Shown here one piece after another: positions 63,745 through 64,000 of a stretch of DNA of 64,000 bases. Source of the DNA: Mesorhizobium opportunistum WSM2075 (GTDB lineage Bacteria > Pseudomonadota > Alphaproteobacteria > Rhizobiales > Rhizobiaceae); contig NC_015675.1 of the NCBI RefSeq assembly GCF_000176035.2, positions 4,902,001 through 4,966,000 on the forward strand. The letters run 5' to 3'. Positions within the stretch are counted from its first letter, which is position 1; every line of letters starts with the position of its first letter. The translations under genes and the position numbers were made by a program. The notes under the pieces are model-generated. The model was not told where the DNA came from. It saw only the letters and a program-made list of their open reading frames with translations, and made no database searches.

Positions 63745-64000
63745 ATGGCTGAAAGCCGCCGCCTGCCTCCCGTCCCTCTGTATGTAATTTATGCGCTCCT
63801 TGTGCTCGCACTGACCTATCTTGCTTATGCGCTCTACTTCAATTTTTTCAGAGACCCGGAGGTGCATGGAGATTTTGATATTTCGATACTGCGAGACTAC
63901 AAAGCTCCACTTATTGCGTCGGTTGGGACATTTCTAGGTGTTATATCAAAATCAATCTATGAGTACATCACCGAAAAACCAACAGATTTAAAGAAAGGCA
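63745..64000 (+). CDS. Membrane protein of unknown function, N-terminal part (3' end outside window)
   Basis: Eighty-five codons are open from ATG 63745 to the window edge. A hydrophobic helix follows a short basic start (PPVPLYVIYALLVLALTYLA). A polar stretch and a second weaker hydrophobic segment (APLIASVGTFLGVISKSIYE) come next. GGAGG lies nine bases before the ATG. The codons use more A and T than the core genes. No domain can be named from this part. Confidence 0.7.
   Translation, partial: MAESRRLPPVPLYVIYALLVLALTYLAYALYFNFFRDPEVHGDFDISILRDYKAPLIASVGTFLGVISKSIYEYITEKPTDLKKG

Overview
The window reads as chromosomal DNA of an alphaproteobacterium of the order Hyphomicrobiales (Rhizobiales), most like Mesorhizobium. 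The grounds are high GC with dense short operons, the split purC/purS/purQ/purL set, a DUF1476 zeta-type ATPase inhibitor, an Irr-type iron control element in front of a suf operon with two cysteine desulfurases, and RIME-like rhizobial intergenic palindromes. This placement is inference from gene content and protein style, not from a database search. No rRNA, tRNA, insertion sequence, phage or CRISPR array was recognised.

Layout. 1-13.5 kb: the purine cluster (purB end, purC, purS, purQ, purL) with unrelated genes between its members: VOC and alpha/beta hydrolase enzymes, an HpcH/HpaI aldolase, the ATPase inhibitor, an AT-richer membrane gene lying antisense between purS and purQ, a glutathione transferase, a lipoprotein, and a MocR regulator divergent from a DUF1127 gene. 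13.6-19.3 kb: bolA, the monothiol glutaredoxin gene grxD, an MFS exporter, ttcA and rpsD. 19.6-25.4 kb: a tiny cationic secreted peptide, an RNB ribonuclease, murI, a TrmJ-like methyltransferase, icd and a second GST. 25.7-29.7 kb: alaS and recA, with candidate SOS boxes. 30-32.3 kb: pseudouridine kinase and glycosidase genes, and a TfoX-like gene.

32.3-40.3 kb is the Fe-S assembly operon, read leftward: cysteine desulfurase, sufB, a 65-codon membrane ORF, sufC, sufD, sufS, sufT, sufA. 40.5-45.5 kb holds a hydrolase, a PaiB-like flavoprotein and a lipid A/polyprenyl-sugar set (PAP2 phosphatase, GT39, LAB_N protein, GT2). 45.8-57 kb: tyrS, a large AsmA/YhdP-like protein, a peroxiredoxin, a sterol desaturase/acetyltransferase pair, an M23 endopeptidase, a TylF-like methyltransferase and a creatinase-like M24 protein. 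57.1-62.1 kb is a sugar uptake operon: ROK regulator, ATPase, binding protein, permease, SDR.

From 62.2 kb the character changes. Small proteins of unknown function, a degraded small gene with a one-base frameshift, a long stretch with little coding signal, and the start of a membrane protein cut by the window edge suggest the border of an accessory region. Most of the window is ordinary core genome. The points most worth following are the small suf-operon ORF, the cationic secreted peptide, the broken gene at 63.1-63.4 kb, the palindrome in the DUF1127/MocR promoter region, and the long hairpin inside the sugar-transport operon.
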